From an uncultured Porphyromonadaceae bacterium (GTDB lineage Bacteria > Bacteroidota > Bacteroidia > Bacteroidales > Muribaculaceae), in the NCBI GenBank assembly GCA_905193485.1, contig CAJJOX010000115.1, positions 1 through 7,140 on the forward strand: a stretch of DNA of 7,140 nt, in the 5' to 3' direction. Positions 1 to 4,328 of the stretch are shown here, one piece after another. The notes below the pieces were generated by a model that was given only the letters and a program-made list of their open reading frames with translations, was not told the origin of the DNA and searched no databases. The translations under genes and the position numbers were made by a program. The first letter of the stretch is position 1, and each line of letters opens with the position of its first letter.

Positions 1-238
1 CGGCGGGAAAGGCCGTGGGGGCATAGCCGCCGTAAAATGCAAACTGCACCATCGACGCTTTTGCCGCCGACAGTTCCATCACGGTCTGGAATGCCGCGAC
101 CATCGGATTGGTGATGTCGTTGGCAAAACCCCAGAGGGCGAAGAGTGATGTCACAAGGATGAACGGTATCAGAAATTTCTTGTCGACGAGGGGTGGTGCG
201 GCAGTGCCGGGCGGATAGGGTAGTTTATTGTCTTTCAT
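1..238 (-). CDS. fucP: L-fucose:H+ symporter FucP, N-terminal 79 codons only (3' end beyond the window)
   Basis: The first 79 residues of a major facilitator superfamily sugar permease of the FucP type, which imports L-fucose with a proton across the inner membrane. The fragment starts at an ATG (238-236) with a short polar N-terminus, then a first transmembrane helix (about residues 22-40, containing FILVTSLFALWGFAN). A second helix begins near residue 61 and includes QFAFYGGY. This matches the start of E. coli FucP (LFFLWAVANN, then QSAFYFGY). The E. coli transport residue Asp46 aligns with Asn44 here, while E. coli Asn43 aligns with Asp41, so the acid is shifted by one helical turn. It is the last visible gene of the fuc operon, 25 nt after the kinase stop, with no promoter or terminator seen in between. 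The operon context supports fucose as substrate; another FHS-family sugar cannot be excluded from 79 residues. Confidence 0.92.
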   Translation of the reverse strand, partial: MKDNKLPYPPGTAAPPLVDKKFLIPFILVTSLFALWGFANDITNPMVAAFQTVMELSAAKASMVQFAFYGGYAPTAFPA

Positions 239-263
239 GGTGCATTGGGTGTCGTGGTTGGGT

Positions 264-1655
264 TCAGTTGATTTCTGTTATGTCGTCGGGTGAGGATATG
301 ACGCCGGCAGTCCGGGCCTGTATCATTATGTTGCCTATGGCGGTCGCTTCAACCGGGCCGGCCGTCACCGGGAGGCCTGTGGCTTCGGCGGTGAGGCGGT
401 TGAGCAGTGAATTACGGCTTCCCCCGCCTATGATGCGCAATCTCTCGACGGGATAGGGCAATAGGGCGTTGAGTCCTTCGATGCCGCGTCTGTAGCGGTG
501 GGCGAGCGATTGGAGCACACAGCGCACATATTCGCCCTGTTTGCGCGGCGGGGTCATGTCGTGGTCACGGCAGTAGTCGTCGATGGCGTGACTCATGTTC
601 CGGGGCGAATGGAATGCCGGATCATCGACATCGATGATGGCGTCGGTGGCCGCCTTCTCCGCATCGCCGAGAAGCGTGGGATAGTCGGTCGGAAGCCCTT
701 CTTCTCCCCATTGCGTCATGAGCTGCTGGAGAATCCACAGGCCGGTGATGTTCTGGAGAAAGCGTATTTTTCCTCCTGTGGCGCCTTCGTTGGTGAATCC
801 GGCACGACGGGCATCTTCGTTGAGGATGGGCTCGTTGAGCGTGACACCGAGCAGTGACCATGTGCCTGAACTCAGGTAGGCTGTGCGTGTGGTGTCGAAA
901 TCGCCGCCGGCACAATGCACCGCGCTGGCGGTGTCGTGCGATCCCACGGCTGTCACGTCGACGTCGTAATCAATGCCGATCCGGGCTTTTATGCTGTCGG
1001 TGAGCCGACCGCGCACCGTCCCGGGCATCACTATAGGGCCGAAAAGATGCTGTGGCAAGCCTATGCGGTCGATAAGCTGACGGTTCCAGTCGCGGCGCCG
1101 TGCGTCGAGCAGTCCCGACGTCGAGGCTATGGTGTATTCGTTGTCGGGTTTCCCGGTAAGGAAATAGCTGAACAGGTCGGGCATGAAGAGCAGGCGGTCG
1201 GCGGCTGCGATCATCGATGGCTCGGTGTCGCGGAGCCGTGCGAGCCGAAACACACTGTTGATATCCATTATCTGTATGCCGGCCTCGGCGTAATGACCGG
1301 TTTCGCTTTCATGATCGCGGAAAAAAGCCTCGGCGGCACCTGCCACGGCATCATCGCGGTAGCACACCGGATTGCCGAGCAGATTGCCTTCGGCGTTGAT
1401 GAATGCGAAGTCGACGCCCCAGGTGTCGATTCCGACCGAACGCAGGCAATAGCCCTCGTCGACGGCTTTGCGCAGGCCACGCACCATTTCGTCGAAAAGA
1501 CGCAGGAAGTCCCAGTAGATATGGGTGCCGAGTCTTATCTGTCGGTTTTCAAAACGGTGTATCTCATGCAAAGTCAGCCTGGAGCCTTCGATGACCCCGG
1601 CTATGACACGGCCGCTCCCGCCGCCGAAGTCGGCTGCTATGAAAGCGTCTTTCAT
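264..1655 (-). CDS. fucK: FGGY-family kinase, RhaB-like, probable L-fuculokinase
   Basis: A 463-residue cytoplasmic carbohydrate kinase that by context phosphorylates L-fuculose to L-fuculose 1-phosphate with ATP. The N-terminal phosphate-binding motif is AADFGGGSGRV (residues 7-17, with Asp9). GIDTWGVDFAF (75-85) and YRDD (99-102) follow in the sugar-binding region. The probable catalytic base is Asp241 in GSHDTASAV. LSSGTWSLLG (261-270) and the C-terminal nucleotide-binding motif IIGGGSRNSLLNRL (408-421) complete the fold. These motifs match E. coli rhamnulokinase RhaB much better than E. coli FucK. The gene starts at an ATG overlapping the aldolase stop (ATGA, 1655-1652), so the two are probably translationally coupled. 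At 463 residues it is about 25 shorter than E. coli RhaB (489), and the tail ends soon after the last conserved helix. Rhamnulokinase is the alternative name; the adjacent isomerase and permease favour fuculose. Confidence 0.88.
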   Translation of the reverse strand: MKDAFIAADFGGGSGRVIAGVIEGSRLTLHEIHRFENRQIRLGTHIYWDFLRLFDEMVRGLRKAVDEGYCLRSVGIDTWGVDFAFINAEGNLLGNPVCYRDDAVAGAAEAFFRDHESETGHYAEAGIQIMDINSVFRLARLRDTEPSMIAAADRLLFMPDLFSYFLTGKPDNEYTIASTSGLLDARRRDWNRQLIDRIGLPQHLFGPIVMPGTVRGRLTDSIKARIGIDYDVDVTAVGSHDTASAVHCAGGDFDTTRTAYLSSGTWSLLGVTLNEPILNEDARRAGFTNEGATGGKIRFLQNITGLWILQQLMTQWGEEGLPTDYPTLLGDAEKAATDAIIDVDDPAFHSPRNMSHAIDDYCRDHDMTPPRKQGEYVRCVLQSLAHRYRRGIEGLNALLPYPVERLRIIGGGSRNSLLNRLTAEATGLPVTAGPVEATAIGNIMIQARTAGVISSPDDITEIN

Positions 1656-2293
1656 TTGCCTTCTTTTCCGAGAAAATATGATTCGAGATCTCCGATTTCA
1701 TCCTGCGTCAGCGGGTTGACGTTGTTGCCGTTGAGCACTGCGATGCGGCATCCCATTTCAAAAAACATCGCGCGCTCGAAAGCCTGGTCAAATGATGCGC
1801 CGCACACGACCTGACCGTGCTTGAGCAACATGGCCGAATTGTGGTCGGTCAAAGCGTCGATCACATGTTCGGCAAGCGCCGGCGAACCGGGTCGGAAATA
1901 GGGTATCATCGGAATTGTGTCGCCTACGTGCAATGCCATCTCGGCCGTGAAGTTGAAGTTGTCGGGACGGTCGGCCATGCAGGCCACGGCGGTGGCATAC
2001 GGGCTCTGGAAATGAAGCACCACGTTGACATCAGGGCGTCTGCGCATCACGCCCATATGGAACACGCTCTCCATCGACGGCTTCACGCCGTTGAGCACCT
2101 CGCCCGTCGTCAGACGGCAGACCGAAACCCTGTCGGGAGTCAGCTCGGGAACCCATGAACCGGTGCCCGAAAGCAACACTTCGTCATTGTCGAGCCGCCA
2201 TGACAGGTTGCCGCTCGAACAGATCGTAAGTCCGGCCGCGCCTACACGGCGGGCCTGGCTTACGAATTCTTCTATCTGTGATATTCTGGCCAT
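1652..2293 (-). CDS. fucA: L-fuculose-phosphate aldolase, class II aldolase/adducin family
   Basis: A 213-residue zinc-dependent class II aldolase that by context cleaves L-fuculose 1-phosphate into dihydroxyacetone phosphate and L-lactaldehyde. Its length matches E. coli FucA (215). The phosphate-binding loops are SSGNLSW (26-32) and SGTGSW (42-47). The catalytic acid is Glu75 in KPSMES, equivalent to E. coli Glu73. Metal ligands by alignment are His94 and His159 (KHGQ), equivalent to E. coli His92 and His155. The third ligand position, E. coli His94, is Gln96 here because the segment reads LHFQSPYAT instead of HxH. I believe related Bacteroides proteins share this, but that is recollection. 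The ATG lies 8 nt after the fucI stop and the stop overlaps the kinase start by 4 nt, so the gene sits inside the operon. No clear Shine-Dalgarno sequence precedes it, as is usual in Bacteroidota. Confidence 0.91.
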   Translation of the reverse strand: MARISQIEEFVSQARRVGAAGLTICSSGNLSWRLDNDEVLLSGTGSWVPELTPDRVSVCRLTTGEVLNGVKPSMESVFHMGVMRRRPDVNVVLHFQSPYATAVACMADRPDNFNFTAEMALHVGDTIPMIPYFRPGSPALAEHVIDALTDHNSAMLLKHGQVVCGASFDQAFERAMFFEMGCRIAVLNGNNVNPLTQDEIGDLESYFLGKEGK

Positions 2294-2301
2294 CGTGCTG
2301 A

Positions 2302-4077
2302 TTATTTATAGATGGGACCATAGTTTTTGCAGGCGCGATAGTCGGAGCCTTCCTTATCCATGCCGAATGCATTCCATGCCGACGGACGGAAAATCCCATC
2401 ATCGTCGATGTTGTGCATGCACACCGGTATGCGGAGCATGGATGCCAGCGTGATCAGGTCTTTGCCTATGTGGCCGTAGCTGATGGCACCGTGGTTGGCG
2501 CCCCAGCTGTTCATTACGGAATAGACATCCTTAAAGGCCGGTTTGTCGCACAGACGGGGCACAAACCATGTGGTGGGCCAGGTCGGATCGGTGCGTTTGT
2601 CGAGAATGCTGTTGATCTCGGGGTCGATATCCACGGTCCAGCCTTCGGCAAGCTGTAGCACGGGGCCGAGGCCTTTCACCAGATTGAGGCGCATCATGGT
2701 CACGGGCATTCCGCCTTTGGTCAGGAAGTTCGACGAAAATCCGCCACCACGGAAATAGTCGCGGTCGGCGGGATACCAGGTGGTGGCTTTGAGGCATGCC
2801 TCCACATCTGTTTCGGTCATCTCCCACGACGGTTTCATGCAAGGCTCGCCTTTTTCGTTGATGCTCGCGCCGGTGGCGTCGAGTGTCGTTGCACCCGAGT
2901 TGATGAGGTGGATGATACCGCCTGCCGCACGTCCGGTCAGCTCTTTGCCGGTCACGCGTTTCACGGCCTCTGGGCTCCAGTAGGTGCGCACATCGGAGAA
3001 CATCTGGCCGCAGCCGGTCAGCAGATGGCCGAAGAGCATGGCCACGCCGTTGCAGGCATCGTTTTCAGTGGCAAGCACGAATGCCTCGCGTATGCCGTTC
3101 CAGTCAAACGATGTGTTCATCAAGGCTTCGGTGTAGTCGCCGTTGGGTTTCCAGTCTGTCCATTGGCGCTGACCCTGGAAGCCGCCGGCGATGGCGTTGT
3201 GACCGAGCGATTCTTCTTTGAAGCCCATCTCTTTCAGTCGCGGATTGCCCTGCATGAGATCGCGCACAATAAGGGTCATCTTGACAATAAATTCCCAGTC
3301 GGCGTCTTTCTGCTCGCGGGTTTTGCGCTTTTCGGGGCGGTTCTTGAAGTCGTCGCCTTCGTTCACCTTGCAGTATTTCTCGGTCCAGGCCATTGCTTTG
3401 GCATATTCCTCATGGTCGTAGATGCCTTCGTCCATACGGCGCAGAATCTCCGTTTCGTCAATTGACTCGTTGCGCATGCCGAGATATTCCTGGAAAAAGT
3501 CGGGGTTGACAATCGAGCCGGCGATGCCCATGCACATGCTGCCTATCGACAGGTAGCTCTTGCCTCGCATGCAGGCCACGGCCACGGCGCCGCGGGTGAA
3601 GCGGAGCAGCTTCTCGGCCACATCGGCGGGGATGGTGTTGTCGTCGAGGTCCTGCACATCGTGACCATAGATGCCGAATGCGGGCAGCCCTTTCTGGGCA
3701 TGGGCCGCAAGGACGGCGGCAAGATAGACCGCGCCCGGACGTTCGGTGCCGTTGAAACCCCACACAGCCTTGGGCCAGTAGGGATTCATGTCCATTGTTT
3801 CCGAACCGTAGCACCAGCAGGAAGTGACGGTGATGGTGGCTCCTACGCCCTCACGCTCAAATTTGTCGGCGCATGCGGCCGCTTCGGCCACACGGCCTAT
3901 GGTGGAATCGGCAATGACACACTGCACGGGTGTGCCGTCGGGATAGCGAAGATTGGCGGTGATAAGATCGGCCACTGCTTTGGCCAGATTCATGGTCTTG
4001 TCTTCAAGGCTTTCTCGCACTCCGCCCTGACGTCCGTCAATGGTCGGACGAATGCCGATTTTAGGGTAATTTTTCAT
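2302..4077 (-). CDS. fucI: L-fucose isomerase FucI
   Basis: Cytoplasmic, metal-dependent ketol isomerase converting L-fucose to L-fuculose, the first step of the pathway. From the ATG at 4077 the protein has 591 residues, equal to E. coli FucI, and opens with a matching [14 protein letters not shown] motif. Residues equivalent to the E. coli Mn2+ ligands Glu337, Asp361 and His528 are all present: Glu338 in ATENDACNG, Asp362 in [10 protein letters not shown] and His529 in [14 protein letters not shown]. An in-frame TTG at 4095 would add six residues, but the ATG aligns better with the family and is preferred. No Shine-Dalgarno sequence is evident. It is the first gene of the operon, downstream of a candidate promoter at 4161-4154, and is followed after 8 nt by the aldolase gene. 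Family members such as E. coli FucI also accept D-arabinose; the neighbours point to fucose here. No frameshift or missing catalytic residue is visible. Confidence 0.97.
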   Translation of the reverse strand: MKNYPKIGIRPTIDGRQGGVRESLEDKTMNLAKAVADLITANLRYPDGTPVQCVIADSTIGRVAEAAACADKFEREGVGATITVTSCWCYGSETMDMNPYWPKAVWGFNGTERPGAVYLAAVLAAHAQKGLPAFGIYGHDVQDLDDNTIPADVAEKLLRFTRGAVAVACMRGKSYLSIGSMCMGIAGSIVNPDFFQEYLGMRNESIDETEILRRMDEGIYDHEEYAKAMAWTEKYCKVNEGDDFKNRPEKRKTREQKDADWEFIVKMTLIVRDLMQGNPRLKEMGFKEESLGHNAIAGGFQGQRQWTDWKPNGDYTEALMNTSFDWNGIREAFVLATENDACNGVAMLFGHLLTGCGQMFSDVRTYWSPEAVKRVTGKELTGRAAGGIIHLINSGATTLDATGASINEKGEPCMKPSWEMTETDVEACLKATTWYPADRDYFRGGGFSSNFLTKGGMPVTMMRLNLVKGLGPVLQLAEGWTVDIDPEINSILDKRTDPTWPTTWFVPRLCDKPAFKDVYSVMNSWGANHGAISYGHIGKDLITLASMLRIPVCMHNIDDDGIFRPSAWNAFGMDKEGSDYRACKNYGPIYK

Positions 4078-4129
4078 GTTGTTCAAGTGATTCAATGATT
4101 GGGTTGAAATATAGATTTACAGCTATTTC

Positions 4130-4141
4130 CGCATAAATGCG
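4130..4141. promoter_or_regulatory. Short palindrome CGCATAAATGCG, possible operator in the fucI leader
   Basis: A 12-bp inverted repeat with 5-bp arms (CGCAT/ATGCG) around a 2-bp centre, about 53 bp ahead of the fucI ATG and a few bases downstream of the likely transcription start. The centre is too small for a good RNA hairpin, so a protein-binding site is the likelier reading. It shares the string CGCATAA with the second inverted repeat at 4180-4195, where it is read on the opposite strand. No regulator is known from this window; assignment as a FucR-like operator is inference. Confidence 0.25.
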
Positions 4142-4153
4142 TTTTTTCAACAG

Positions 4154-4161
4154 CAAATGTA
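4154..4161 (-). promoter_or_regulatory. Candidate -7 element of the fuc operon promoter
   Basis: On the minus strand the bases read TACATTTG, a full match to the Bacteroidota -7 consensus TAnnTTTG. The element sits in AT-rich sequence 76 bp upstream of the fucI ATG and just after the terminator of the preceding gene, where the operon promoter is expected. Transcription would start near 4147 and give a leader of about 70 nt. No TTTG-like -33 element is found 19-21 bp upstream; the nearest TTG (4176-4174) is only 12 bp away. The missing -33 box suggests dependence on an activator or a weak basal promoter. Confidence 0.5.
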
Positions 4162-4179
4162 ATATTTTTTAATCAATTA

Positions 4180-4195
4180 TGCGAGTATAACCGCA
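4180..4195. promoter_or_regulatory. Inverted repeat TGCG-N8-CGCA, possible operator at the -33 position
   Basis: Arms TGCG (4180-4183) and CGCA (4192-4195) flank an AT-rich 8-bp spacer. The repeat lies where the -33 box should be relative to the candidate -7 element at 4161-4154. Its 4-bp arms are short enough to occur by chance, but the position and the CGCATAA string shared with the palindrome at 4130-4141 make a regulator-binding site plausible. The regulator family cannot be told from the sequence. Confidence 0.25.
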
Positions 4196-4244
4196 CATAT
4201 CAGTCTATTTTTTGAGAATGCAGTTTCTCGGGTTCAATTTCTGT

Positions 4245-4287
4245 AAAAATAAAAAGAGAGGATCCGGTATTTACACCGAACCCTCTC
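4245..4287 (-). terminator. Intrinsic terminator of the GH85 gene
   Basis: Read on the minus strand, a 13-bp stem (GAGAGGGTTCGGT pairing with ACCGGATCCTCTC, two G-U wobbles) encloses a 6-nt loop GTAAAT. It is followed at once by TTTTTATTTTT (4255-4245). This is a textbook Rho-independent terminator. It begins 41 nt after the GH85 stop and acts only in the minus direction, since no T-run follows the stem on the plus strand. It separates the endoglycosidase transcript from the fuc operon. Confidence 0.88.
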
Positions 4288-4300
4288 GTTGGAATTTAAA

Positions 4301-4320
4301 GACCGCATGAGCATGCGGTC
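4301..4320. repeat. Perfect 20-nt inverted repeat directly after the GH85 stop
   Basis: Nine-base arms GACCGCATG/CATGCGGTC around a 2-base centre, starting 8 nt past the stop codon. As RNA it would fold into an 8-bp stem with a 4-nt loop. It lacks a following U-run, so it is probably a helper or mRNA-protecting hairpin placed ahead of the true terminator at 4287-4245. A DNA-binding site is an alternative. Confidence 0.5.
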
Positions 4321-4328
4321 ACCTTATG

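Noticed and set aside
239..263. Possible promoter or regulatory element between the kinase and fucP
   Set aside because: The 25-nt gap holds no TAnnTTTG element, hairpin or repeat; it looks like an ordinary intra-operon spacer.
915..1814. A 299-codon open frame on the plus strand, and similar long plus-strand frames opposite fucI and fucA
   Set aside because: They are antisense to well-supported genes, their products show no recognisable motif, and high GC at codon positions explains the lack of stops.
4078..4095. Upstream TTG start for fucI adding six residues
   Set aside because: The ATG at 4077 gives a 591-residue protein like E. coli FucI and aligns at the N-terminus; the extension has no family support.
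4214..4229. GAGAA-N6-TTCTC inverted repeat as a second terminator or operator
   Set aside because: The arms are only 5 bp and no T-run follows on either strand; it could easily be chance in AT-rich sequence.
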